Below, piece by piece: positions 19,840 through 29,579 of a stretch of DNA of 29,579 nucleotides (positions within the stretch are counted from its first letter, which is position 1; every line of letters starts with the position of its first letter). Under the pieces are notes generated by a model. The model saw nothing but the letters and a program-made list of their open reading frames with translations. It was not told where the DNA came from and did not search any database. The stretch comes from Ophioceras dolichostomum (lineage: Eukaryota > Ascomycota > Sordariomycetes > Magnaporthales > Ophioceraceae): positions 1-29,579 of the forward strand of contig PYST01000428.1 in NCBI GenBank assembly GCA_003049485.1. Direction: 5' to 3'. Both the position numbers and the translations under genes were made by a program.

Positions 19840-20767
19840 GTTTGTCGCAGAACGAAAGACGTATTGAGGAGAGTGAGATTGCAGCAGAGACAGATTCAAG
19901 GCGCTCGAAAAGTCTACTCTGACGTATTCGAAAGGATGTTGAGGGAAGTTTCCCGAAGCTGTTCGTTCGTTGGCAGCCGAGCTCCAGGCGACAGTGAGGC
20001 AAGGCGACGGATGGTTCCATCGGCGGGGCTGAGTTGAGGGACACGGAAGCTGGTGGAGCTAGGTGAGTTCTGTTGCTGTTTGATTGGCGCTAAAAGTAGT
20101 TCTCATCACGCTTCCTAATAGATTTGCTGAGAATATGATACGCACTACAACATTCCACGTCAAACGCCCGGGCTTTCCAACAACGGCTTGAACAGGCGTT
20201 AGTGGCAGTCCGAGAGCAAATCGAGCTGCTCATATACTGTGTGTATCTTAGGTACCTACCACCTACCAGCTTCATATGGGAAGCGAAACAACAGTCGCGG
20301 CCAACCATTGCTTGAGCTTCTCGTTTGCCTCATCCGGATTTCTGGAGCTTCTGAAGTTCTATTCTACAAGGCCACCAGCCGCGACAACCAAGTGGATTCG
20401 TCTGGAAAGCTTTCAGGCCTGAGCTTCCAAGCTGTTCTTCAATATTTCCTATTTCGTCCACGAGTCCGGCTCGGTGGTGCCTCCATGGGTACCGTAGCCA
20501 TTGGCAGCTGATGATTTGTGGCGAGCTTTCTGGGATGCACAGTGATTGAAGCTTGAAGTCATGCTCCTCTCCAACTCTCGCGCCTCGCACAAAGCGCGGG
20601 GTCCTGCAGCTGTGGAACACTCGTTGCAGGGCGTCAGCCACTGATGAGCGACGCCTTTTTTGATGGCCGGCGCACCTTTCTTCTCCGCGGGTTGCTCCTT
20701 TCTTTTCAACAACACTCGGTATGCCGTGGTGAATTTGCCTACCCAGGTTGGTTTGTCCTGAGAGTAC
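19840..20767. other. Divergent promoter region between UBP14 and the ankyrin gene
   Basis: 928 bases separate the two start codons. The short frames here (19808-20044 minus, 20239-20511 plus, 20330-20641 minus) show no motif. A TACCTACCACCTACC run lies at about 20252-20267. No clear TATA box is seen for either gene. Confidence 0.55.
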
Positions 20768-22465
20768 ATGATGGCGGCAGTACAGTCAAAACCTAGGGGA
20801 TGGTTCGGACGCATTAAGGGCAAGTTCAGGCCGGGGACATCCAAGGGAGCCTCTCATCGGCAAAGCCTCGGAAGACTAAGCTCTGGACAGCAACACTACG
20901 GACATGAATACGTGCCCGCATTTTCACATGGCCACACGCAAAGCCCCCCGTCCGATGCCGTGGCTATGCCCCCACAAGTCAACTTGGACGGTCCGCCGTC
21001 GCTGGCGACTCTGGCGATGCCGGCCCCTTTCCCTCTGCAGGACTCCGTTCAGATCAGCCAGGTCAATCAGCTACTTTCATCGCATGGCTTGGGCAAATAT
21101 TGCCCAATCGACAATCCTCATAAAGCATTACTGGTCGCAGCCGAGCATGGCGAGCAAGCCTTGATCGATCCTCTATTGGCCCTAGGCGCACATTTGCTTC
21201 CTGAGGACTCGAATCCCGACCACGATGATCGACATGGCCACACTCGCTATCGAAGCCCAATCCATGTGGCTCTAGTTCATTTGAAGCCTGGCTTCGCAGA
21301 CGCGATCTTGCGGCGGTACCTCTCCGGCTCCGAGCATGTCCCTTACCACTCTTCGGGAGTGAGTCTGGTGAATCTTCATGATTCTCCCGACCAAAGAACG
21401 CCACTCAGCCTGGCCGCGGAGACCGGGGCAGACAAGTTCGCCATGGATCTCCTTAATGCTCTCGCGGACGTCGATTCCCGAGACCATCTTGGGCGAACGC
21501 CACTTATGCACGCTGCCCGAACCGGAAACCTAGCCATCGTGAAGTTGTTGCACAATATTGGTGCAGACCTCAACGCCACAGACGACGAAGGGCGCAACGC
21601 TTTCTACAGGGCCTTGCTCGGAGATCACGAGGAGACAGCGCAGTACCTTGCTCACGCGGGTAACCACAGCAGCTTGACGGAGGCGTTGGACCACTCGAAA
21701 CGACTCAAGGAACGGAAAGACCAAGGACCTGCAACCCCTCCCGCCGTTACAATAACAGAGGCCACAACACCCCTCAGCTCCGAACTCCTTCGGCAGGTCG
21801 ATATCATCACGCCACAACCAGAGACCCCCAGTCCTTGCTCGTCAATAGGACACTTGAACCAGGAAGTGAGTGACCCGGATTGGGATGACGAACCATTCAC
21901 CGACTCCGCGGCCAGCCATACAGGCGTTGCCAGAAGTGTCCCATCTCAGCGCCTGGCAGCACCGCAAACGCCTGAGAGCGTTGTGCCCCCTACACAGCCC
22001 GCACCGGAGGACTGGGACGAACCATTCACGGCCAAATCCTACCAGGTCGTCCACGACGGAGACGACTCGGACTACTATGTCGGCAGGAAGGATGTCGTCA
22101 TCTCTCGGCCACGTCCGCAGGCTGGTAAGACCTGGCCTATAAAGTCTCCTGAGGAGCCGGTGCTTGGCACCCCCGACGCTGCCATCCCCAAGAGTGAAAG
22201 CCCCTGAATTTCACCCCATGTCTCGTCCCCCCACAACAGTTGTTCCCTAGTGCTAACGGAATCACCCGAGCCAGGCCCTTCCATTGACGCAACTCGGGCT
22301 ACCTCCAGTGCTTCGGTGCCAGCGCCAGCTGCGTCCCATCACCCGGCTCCATCATATCGCCCGACTCCGCCTTATCAGCCCAAGCGGCACGTATACGTCC
22401 CTGATCATGATTACGGAAGCGCAGGGTCAAGGAGGCGGGAACTGGAGGTGCTACGATGGGATTGA
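20768..22465 (+). CDS. Ankyrin-repeat protein with a disordered C-terminal half
   Basis: Two exons (20768-22193 and 22275-22465) give 538 residues. The 81-nt intron has a GCTAAC branch site and a CCAG end, and it joins the frame across what would otherwise be a stop at 22207. An in-frame TGA lies three codons before the ATG. About five ankyrin-like helical pairs are seen: residues 118-140 (KALLVAAEHGEQALIDPLL), 163-187, 208-236 (TPLSLAAETGADKFAMDLL), 242-270 (GRTPLMHAARTGNLAIVKLL) and 275-300. The N-terminus is basic (GWFGRIKGKFRPGTSKG). The C-terminal half is Pro/Ser/Asp-rich and repeats a short motif, PDWDDEPFT and EDWDEPFT. It is probably a cytosolic protein-binding scaffold; partner unknown. 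It lies beside a decayed STAND-type gene on the same strand. Confidence 0.85.
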
Positions 22466-22948
22466 TGCCCCCATCTTTCTTGGTTGTTTTCATCGATTTG
22501 TCTTTAGCAAGTGCTAGGCTCCCTAATTACTCATTCCAGCCGCCTTGGATGGTTGGTATCCTCAATGACTTGACCCTTCTAGTTGACAACGCCGCGGAAA
22601 AGCAGTGTTCCCTGAGATTGTCCCGAATACACCCCCAATCCATTCGTTCATTGGCTGATGGTTTGCCGCCAAGGGCAATGCATGGCGGGACCGCAACGGC
22701 CCCCATCACCTTGGGGAGGAGGGGGTTTGGGGACGCAGCCTTGCCAAAGTAACACGAGGTGCGGGGGGTTTGTTTCTCTCTCTCGTTTGCTTGAAATTTC
22801 ATCCACGTTTCCCCCAAAAGCCCTGTCTAATATCTATTCTACTGCTCAATAGCGATCCTAGCCGTTGTATGCCCCTGTGAGCCACGAACCATGGAGCATC
22901 ACGATCGAGAGTCACCAGAAACTTGAGCCGAGCGAAGTGCAGCCCGCA
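22466..22948. other. Intergenic spacer between the ankyrin gene and the STAND-type pseudogene
   Basis: 483 bases with no recognisable gene. A short frame at 22456-22752 has no motif. It should hold the 3' end of the ankyrin transcript and the former promoter of the next gene. Confidence 0.5.
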
Positions 22949-25900
22949 ATGGATCCGCTCTCCATAGCCGCCAGTGTCACTGCAGTTGTGGCCGCCGCCG
23001 TCTCTGTTTCAAAGGGATTGAAATACGTCGTCGAGACCATACAAACTGCTCCACAGGAGCTCTGCTCCCTCGCCTGCGCCATCGAGAGCCTCGCAAAGCT
23101 GATCGAGTCAATTGTCAAGCTCATAGAGGAGCATCCCAGCCGGTATATAAGAACCAACTGGCCTACATCTTGCGCGATGTGCGTTGGCAATTCCAGATCG
23201 TTCAAGACATTGTCGCCAAGGCCGTACCTTCGCAGGCGGCATCTGCGCACCAGCAGGCTGCAGTGGCGTTGAAAGATGGCAAAGAAGAAGGCGGCCAGGA
23301 TGCGCTGGACTCTGGAGGCGACTGGGAAGACAGTGGCAAAAGCCGTTGACCGATGGGCTACTTCAGGGATCTCAGCAGTCGAGGTCTACGCCGGTTGAGA
23401 TGGCTGCTGGATTCGCGCAAGATGAGGGAGATTCTGGCGAAGCTCGAGGCACTCAAGACGACCATGACGCTCGTCCTACAGATTGCACAATTGGCGGAGC
23501 AAGCAGCGAACAGAAGCCGCGTCGAGAAGCAAGCGGTGGTAAAGCTCCGCATCGCCGCTCTGAAATCTGTTCGATACAGCCAACACATGGTGCAAGAGCT
23601 AGAGGCCTACCCGGCCCAACTTCTGCTTACCGACAAGGCCTTCAACAACATGATCGAGTACGAACAAAAGCCTGATGAGCTGGCCAGGTGGATGGCGATG
23701 GCTCTTTTGGCACCATCAGCTTCCCCCGCTTCCAAGCTGTTCCTAGAAGATGGCGATGCCGTCGAGGATGGTGCAGGGGCGACAGAAGCCCATGCGATTG
23801 TCTCTCGGCCCACGCCCGACGCAACAGTTGACGGCTACGTCTTCAATGCCGACGAAATCGAAGTCGGGGTACTGGAAAGATTTCACATACTATGGAATCC
23901 TCTCGAACCGCAAGCCGACTCGCTGGTTGACGAGCCAGTGAAGAAGATCTTGGTCAAGAGCAGCACCAAAAGCCAAGCCCCTGCGCGACCGCTGCAGGAC
24001 TACGAGTTGGACATGATCGCCACAACCAGCCGCTTGTTGGAGATCACAGGGCAACGCAATGCGAACCACAGCACGTACACCTCTCTAACGTCGACTTTTG
24101 TCAACATGGCGCCATCCGTGATTCTCTCTCGTCTCCTCCAAGAATGCACGACCCTACAGATGAAGGAGACACAAGAAGTTCTTGGGGTGCCCGGTGACTT
24201 CAGCGACGACTCCCAAGAAGAGGCGCATGGCCGCACGAACAAACCCCGCCAACCAAGAAAAGTATCACTGGACGACGAATTGGAGATCGAAGAGCTCGAA
24301 AATGCGCCCCTAGACTGGTCCGCTCCGGAAAATAATGGTGATAGCCGGACCAAGTCGGGCGAGAACACTCAGCGAACGCCTGGTCCAGCAAGACCTGCGC
24401 CACCAATACGTCCTGCATCAACACCTTTTCAACCAAGACCTGCTCCATCAATACCTCCCGCACCACCACCTTTTCCACCAAAGCCTGCTTCATCAAGAGA
24501 GGCTCATGCCGGCGCGTATCGGCCTCGCTCCAAGAGAGTGACTTTTTCATCGCCAAGGATTCCCTTCGCACAACCTCACTACCCTCAAGACGCACCGCAG
24601 AACTTCCCCATCGGATCGCAACCCAACTTCCCTATGAGCACGCCATCTACAGTCTCTATCGGTGGGCAACCCTACAGCCCTTTTGGCTCACATCCTTACT
24701 ACCCTAATGGTCCGCAGCCCTACCCATATATCCACATCATCCCGCCTCCACCTCCGCCGGCGCCTAGCATGGCGGCTGATGCCGTGAACCCTCCGCACAT
24801 AGCCCCTCCCGATCCGGAGCTGGAAAAACTAAAGCTCCAGTTGGAGGAGCTGCGGGTAAAGGAGGCGCTCCATCGAGGTCAGGAGGAGCAGGTGCAGAGA
24901 GAAAATAAGATCCGAATGGATGCCGAGGAAGCCTTTGAACGCAGACTCAAGCATGTCAAGGCGCAACAGGAGGAGGCGGAACGTGCGATAGCTAAGGCGA
25001 AAGAGGACGCCATGATCGCGGCCAAGAAGATGCTCATGGAGGAGCAGAAGAGGACCGAAGCAGAGAAGACGACCACTGGGCGGGCGGCTGAGCTCGTTGA
25101 TGAACAGACGGCGGGGGAAGTTACCAAACGCATGCTCGAGGAGGTAGTACGGCGGACTCGGCAGGAAGCTCGCGAGGAGTTCGATGGTGAGCGCCGTGCC
25201 ATAGAGGAAGGCCAAACGGCTGCCTTAAAGAAAGCTACCGAGGAGACCGAGTGGCGTCGGCAACTTGAAGAGCAAGTAGGGCTTAGGGTCGAGGCTGAGG
25301 AAAGAGGGAAAACGGCCGACGAGACCGAGTGACGTCGGCAATTAGAAGAGCAGGTGAAGCTGAGGGTCGAGGCCGAGGAGAGAGTCAGATAGATGACTGA
25401 ACTACTTCTCAGTGCGACAAGAGCTATCCCAGCGACCAAGCAAGCCATGTTGGAAAATGCCACGCAATGGATGAGTGAGACGTCTGAGCCGACGTCATGC
25501 ACATCTTCCACTTCGAATGAGGATCGTTCGTGGATTCCGGTCTCCAAACCGTGGAAGAGAATAGGCAGCATCCGGCCTCTACCTTCAAGCCGTGATTATG
25601 ACGGATTTCCCCTGCCACCCGTCTACATCAGGGGTAACAGTATGTCCTATTCCAGAGAGCCATCTGGCGCGTCCGGCCACGTGACAACTAACAAAAGTAT
25701 AGGCAAAGGGTAGACATGGTTTCAGGGCGACCAAGTCTGCTATGTCACCGAACTCGCGCCGGGGTACCAGATTCAGTACGAGAGCGAGCGGCGAGATGAC
25801 GCCGCTAGTCCAGACGTGGACTCCGAAAGTTCTTCGTCATCGGAATCCTCATCATCAACATCAGAAGAAGAAGAACAAGAAGAAGAAGTGACAGTAGAAG

Positions 25901-26365
25901 AAGAAAAGTCCAACCAGAAAGTGACGGCGAGCGAACCTTCCACCACGTCCTCTTCCGCCTACCTCTTGGTCAACAAGCTGTGGGTTGATGAGACGGCGCT
26001 CGATCAGAGCGGCCAGAAATACGTTGACGCTGGGAGATCTTTCTTCTACGTCGACCCCACACTGAGCTGGGTGAGTTTGGATCTTTGCATAAAGTTTCCC
26101 CTGCTTTCATTGAGTATCCGGAGCACCAATTCTAACAATATGCCCATGGCAGCACGACATAAACTCCCTCTCCCAGCTGACCCTCTTCCCGAGAGAGGCG
26201 GAGATTGTCAGGAAAATTAAGCGGGGGAAGGGAAGAACGGGTGGTGGAATCTTCAACCAGCCTCCAAGCCTGGAATTCTTTCACGAAGAGCACGAGGAGG
26301 AGGCAACGCTGCTGTTGGATTTTCAAGACCCTGTGGCAGACCTGATGACTTTGACGACGACATGA
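22949..26365 (+). pseudogene. Decayed gene: fungal STAND-type N-terminal domain, coiled coil, acidic tail
   Basis: The start MDPLSIAASVTAVVAAAVSV is typical of the N-terminal domain of fungal STAND/NLR-like proteins, and LEALKTTMTLVLQIAQLAEQ (about 23446-23505) is its last helix pair. Then come a charged middle, a Pro-rich region (about 24370-24800, ending in PPPPPPAP), a long coiled coil (24820-25390), a Ser/Glu run (25817-25905) and a terminal domain around SFFYVDPTLSW. One frame links all of this, but it is broken by a -1 frameshift at about 23132-23140 and by stops at 23347 (TGA), 25330 (TGA), 25390 (TAG) and 25711 (TAG). Two introns still fit perfectly: 25640-25702 (GTATGT, ACTAAC, TATAG) and 26071-26152. 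Intact splicing with several stops suggests recent loss. The longest open part is 23353-25332 (659 codons), which could be annotated as a gene by itself. No ATPase domain is present. Confidence 0.7.
25243..25386 (+). repeat. 78-bp direct repeat in the coiled coil (26-residue period)
   Basis: Copy one (25243-25320) reads ETEWRRQLEEQVGLRVEAEE and more; copy two (25321 to about 25386) reads the same with the Trp codon TGG changed to TGA. The two copies differ at few bases, so the duplication is recent. Confidence 0.85.
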
Positions 26366-26532
26366 CTTTGTAATGAAAGCATTCTTCCGACGCAAGCTGG
26401 CCATAGTTCCCGCTACGGAAAAGAGAAATACATGGCTACATGATATTCCCAGTTCGCACCCAAGGCCGATTCTCCGCCTCTCGCTGCTTCGTTACTCGCA
26501 TGAAGAAGGGGAGAGGGTAGGCCATCTCGCCC

Positions 26533-26823
26533 TCAAGCGAAGCCTCTGAAGGCAACCTCCCGGGGAATGTCACGAGCGACATTGACGTTCTCGTTCCAGT
26601 CCTCGTGCTTCTTGGTCACGCGAGTCCCATCCGTACTGGCCTTGCCTCCGCCAGTGATCCTCACGCTTCCTGTCGTCTCGTCGCCGCGTTTGGCCGGCGC
26701 GTCGTAGATCGCCACGCCGCGGCCGGGGTCGGAGTCGTGGAATCCAGATCCGACGGGCCGCGCCAGCGGTGCGGCAGCTGTGGAGGCGGTAAGGAGGAGG
26801 ATTGTGACGAAGGTCGATTTCAT
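26533..26823 (-). CDS. Small secreted protein with a Kex2 site
   Basis: A single-exon frame of 96 residues. The start MKSTFVTILLLTASTAAAPL is a good signal peptide, with likely cleavage after AAA near residue 18. The mature part has no cysteine. It contains the Kex2-type dibasic site PAKR-GDE at about residue 46, which would release a C-terminal peptide of about 50 residues starting GDETTGSVRITGGGK. Size and signal fit fungal small secreted or effector-like proteins, or a processed peptide, but no known family is recognised. A TATA-like TTAAATA lies about 131 bases upstream. The gene sits between the decayed STAND-type gene and a LINE, a typical accessory position. Confidence 0.6.
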   Translation of the reverse strand: MKSTFVTILLLTASTAAAPLARPVGSGFHDSDPGRGVAIYDAPAKRGDETTGSVRITGGGKASTDGTRVTKKHEDWNENVNVARDIPREVAFRGFA

Positions 26824-26924
26824 CTTGAGTGAATTGCTGTATGTGGCTATTGATACGGAACGATGAAGGAGTTCGACAGCGGCGGGCTTGCTCTGATTAG
26901 GACCGAGACAGGGGACGAGGTGGT

Positions 26925-26960
26925 TGATGATGATGATGATGATGATGATGATGTATTTAA
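26925..26960 (-). repeat. (TGA)n microsatellite beside a TATA-like box
   Basis: About nine TGA units (26925-26953) touch TATTTAA (26954-26960), which reads TTAAATA on the minus strand. This lies in the presumed promoter of the small secreted protein, between the TATA-like box and the start codon. Confidence 0.7.
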
Positions 26961-27232
26961 CGTCTGAAGTCGGAATCTGCCCGAGATCCCTGCCTCCCGA
27001 AGAGAGAAGACGTGCTCTTCAAGCCGCATTCCCGCCCCCCTATTAGCTCGGGGCAGGCGCTCGGCATTTCGTTGTTTCCGTTTGTGGCGGCTGCTGTGGG
27101 CGTTTTAATGCTATATCTGTCTTTGCAGGGGGGGAGGATTGGTTGTCGTGGGCGCGAGCAGTACTGGTGTGCCGCGTCCGGAAGGTCAGCCGCTTAGAGG
27201 TCCTTGAGCCTTTTGCGGGTGGTAGATGGTTA
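26961..27232. other. Spacer between the secreted-protein promoter and the LINE ORF end
   Basis: No gene seen. This stretch probably includes the 3' untranslated part of the right LINE, but I cannot place its end because no short-repeat tail like that of the left element is clear. Confidence 0.4.
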
Positions 27233-29579
27233 TTATTTGGTTTCTGCGCTTATTGGCGCCTTCTTCCAGGGGCATATTTCTGTAAAGAATTTAGTCGTTT
27301 TAGTGAAGCGCTCGAACAGCTCCGGTTGCTAGATTAGACGTTTCCAGTATTCATATCGGTTGCTCTCAGGAGCTAGGTCGGCCTTAGGCCAGGAAGTGCG
27401 GAGCTGGCTCGCCTTTCGGCAATATACCATGTGCGCTGGGGTTTGGTCTTCCCCGCGGGAGCAGGGGGGGTTTTTGGCGTGTTCAAACTTCTCGTGGTAC
27501 TACTGAAAGTCTCCGTGTCCGGTCCAGGCAGCGATAAGCTGGTAGAGGGTGCGGCGTGGGAGGGAGAGTGCTGGGGGGCAGGAGGTGTGCACCTCCGTAA
27601 GCCCTAGTTCCTTATACCGATTGGTGGTCCCTTCCTTCCACCAGTCGTTCCAGGCGTTCCTCCCGAGCTTTCTGGCCATTCCTTTAACCCCTGCGACCGT
27701 TGGGGCCTCTTTTGGGGAGCCGGATAGCTCGGTCCCTTCCTTGGCCAGTTGGTCGGCCGCCTCGTTTCCTGCCACCCCTCGTGGCCGGGTACCCACTTTA
27801 CCCGGATCTCGCGGCCTTCTTCAGAAGCCTGGAAGAGTCGGAAAGCCTCTTGTGAGCTATCTGCTGGGTGTCCTTTTAAGGCTGCGCCGACGGAGCTGTT
27901 GTCCAGGCAACGTGGACTATAGGGGCTGTAGTGAGCCGGAGCGCGTGCCTTAGGCCTTGCTATACCCCGACTGCCTCTCCGTCGAACACTTCAGCTGGTT
28001 CTGGGAGTCTCCCTCGGCCTTGGCCAATGTTGGTTTTGTCCCTGATGATGACGTATCCGTACCCAACTGCTTTCCCGTTCTTGGACCCGTCAGAGTATAC
28101 GATGGCCTCGTTTGGGGGTAGCGCCTCGGCCAATTTCGTAAAGGCCTTTGCTGCTGCCTTCTTTCGATTGGTGACGAACAGTTTGGGTTCGGCCGGGTAT
28201 CGTTTTTGGAGTAGGAGCAGGGGCCGTTGGGCTTCCGGGAGGAGCCTGGCGGCGCATTGTAGGTTCATTTGGAGGCGGTCTGGGCAGTCCGCATCTCCGA
28301 TGCTGTGGCTGCTATTCCGTCTCGCCGGGATGCGGCATGCGCGGTAGACTAGGGTGTGGCTTGGGTCTACTATTTAGATTCGGGCTGCAAAGCGGGCTCT
28401 GATTCCCTCGAAGAGGACTCCTGCTGGAGGGATGGCTGCTTCTCGATAAAGTGCGGCGGTTGGAGTCGTTTTCCAAACGGGGAGGACCGCTCTTAGGGAG
28501 CTATTGATCACCCTGTCGGTTATGTCGAGGAGTTGCCCCTGGCGGGTGCCTATTAGTCGCCGAGCTCTGCTGCGGTCCGGTTTGGTACGGCCCGCGTACC
28601 AGACTTCTGCTCCGTAGAATATAATTGAGAGTATAACAGTAATTACTGCTTATCGTAGGGCGGCTGCCGGAGGGCCGTGGCAGGTGTTAGAGAAACTCCG
28701 GAGGTGTCTGACTACTTTCTCAGCCTGCGTTGCCCGGTATTTCACATATGGGCCGAAACGGAGCTTTTTGTCGAACCGGACTCCAAGCCATCGGAGTGCT
28801 GGGTCTGGTATTTGGGCGATTGTGAGCCTCCCCGTAGTAATGGGCGGGGTCGAGGAATCCTTCCTGCGGGAGAAGTGCATTAACTCGCTCTTCTCTGGGT
28901 CAAATGTGACGCTGTTTTCCTCGCCCCAGTGGAGGATCGCTTCGATCTCCTCCGCCGACTTCTTAGCGCATGATTCGGGGGAAGGCCCAGTGGTGCAAAT
29001 CCCAATGTCGTCTGCGTAGCAGAAGCGGGTAGAAGGGCCTAGTGCCGATGCTATATATAGCATGAAGAGGATTGGGGAGGCGGGTGAGCCTTGCGGGAGT
29101 CCGCATTCCGGTTGGAAGGGCCCTGTTGTAGCGTCTTCCAGGCAGACCGTGATCTTTCTGTCAGACGTGAAGGACCCGACCCATTTGACGAGGTTTAATG
29201 GCCAGCCTTGCTGGAGGAGGTGTTGGAGGAGGCGCCGTCGGAGTACCGCGTCAAACGCCCCTTTTACGTCCATGGTTGCTAGTAGAGCATACTGGTAGTT
29301 CTCCAGGGCCCCTTCGATATCGTGTGCGACGCATGCTGTTAGATCGATTGCCGATCTCTTTGGGGCCGCCCCGAAATGTAGAGGGGTGATTACTCCTTGG
29401 GAGCTACGCAACAACTCTCCCCTCTCCACATTCATGGGACGGTCCCACTTTTCTTAGTGACNAGAGGGGTGATTACTCCTTGGGAGCTACGCAACAACTC
29501 TCCCCTCTCCACATTCATGGGACGGTCCCACTTTTCTTAGTGACTTCCACCCAAATCCACCAAAAAACCTAACATTGGA
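27233..29579 (-). mobile_element. Degenerate Tad-like LINE: reverse transcriptase, RNase H, zinc knuckle (5' part outside)
   Basis: Read on the minus strand from the right edge: reverse transcriptase with HFGAAPKRSAIDLTA, MDVKGAFDAVL, the LPQGSPASP loop and the catalytic FCYADDIGI; then RNase H with YSDGSKNG, the Glu of FDGEAVGV, CLDNSS and VPGHEG; then a C-terminal knuckle, CSRGEDQTPAHMVYC, and the end FFTEICPWKKAPISAETK before the stop at 27233. This order is that of ORF2 of Tad-clade LINEs. The frame is broken by stops at 28650, 28374, 27960 and 27329 and by frameshifts within RNase H near 27780-27920. All four stops are TAA or TAG that could come from CAA or CAG by C-to-T at CpA, as in RIP. 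The element is dead. Confidence 0.88.
29380..29544. repeat. Exact 82-bp tandem duplication around a single N
   Basis: The 82 bases at 29380-29461 recur without change at 29463-29544, separated only by the N at 29462. Identical flanks meeting at an undetermined base are typical of two contig ends that overlap but were not merged. The duplication also falls in the LINE frame just upstream of the open part (29435), so the LINE model beyond 29435 is unreliable. Confidence 0.85.

Noticed and set aside
19808..20044. 78-codon minus-strand frame upstream of UBP14
   Set aside because: It overlaps the UBP14 first exon in another frame and its 5' flank; the short-exon model explains the sequence better.
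23084..23161. A 38-nt intron that would repair the frameshift in the STAND-type gene
   Set aside because: Donor GTCAAG is weak, there is no branch site, and 38 nt is shorter than every other intron in the window.
1..29579. CRISPR arrays, bacterial operons or rRNA genes
   Set aside because: The repeats seen are simple, degenerate or coding; spliceosomal introns and gene families show eukaryotic nuclear DNA.

Overview
The window looks like nuclear DNA of a filamentous ascomycete, most likely a Sordariomycete. The reasons are short GT-AG introns (about 52 to 111 nt) with CTAAC-type branch sites, families with a strongly fungal distribution (the N-terminal domain of fungal STAND proteins, C-terminal regions of NB-ARC/TPR proteins), Tad-like LINE remnants carrying C-to-T changes that resemble RIP, and housekeeping proteins (Mad2, Ubp14) of filamentous-fungal type. 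All gene models come from reading frames, splice signals and remembered family motifs; no search was run.

Layout. Positions 1-481 are the 3' end of a Tad-like LINE on the + strand, ending in (CATTAAC)3. It runs directly into two decayed C2H2 zinc-finger copies (485-800) and a five-copy degenerate tandem repeat (825-1048). The minus strand then carries the C-terminal part of an NB-ARC/TPR (NLR-like) protein (1314-2415) and a complete carotenoid cleavage oxygenase (2642-4689). A 2.8 kb stretch without a convincing gene leads to a single-exon M20 metallopeptidase (7469-8911). Another 3.4 kb gene-free stretch precedes a five-exon BBE-like FAD oxidase (12309-14142) that needs an 8-nt microexon. 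A doubtful small GPI-anchor-like ORF follows (14308-14691).

The middle is a conserved housekeeping block: MAD2 (15455-16588, five exons) and, on the minus strand, UBP14/isopeptidase T (17172-19839, four exons, first exon only 28 nt). UBP14 shares a 0.93 kb divergent promoter with an ankyrin-repeat protein (20768-22465). Next is a large decayed gene (22949-26365) with a fungal STAND-type N-terminal domain, a proline-rich middle, a coiled coil and an acidic tail. It is broken by one frameshift and four in-frame stops, while its two downstream introns are still intact. A small secreted protein with a Kex2 site (26533-26823, minus) follows, and the window ends in a second Tad-like LINE on the minus strand (27233-29579). 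An 82-bp exact duplication around a single N there marks an assembly join.

The genes do not form one obvious pathway. The arrangement is a conserved core (MAD2, UBP14) set in accessory DNA: NLR-type fragments, an ankyrin protein, a secreted peptide and LINEs at both edges whose 3' ends face inward. The points most worth checking are the 8-nt microexon and possible N-myristoylation of the oxidase, the recently broken STAND-type gene beside the ankyrin gene, and the enlarged disordered loop in Mad2.
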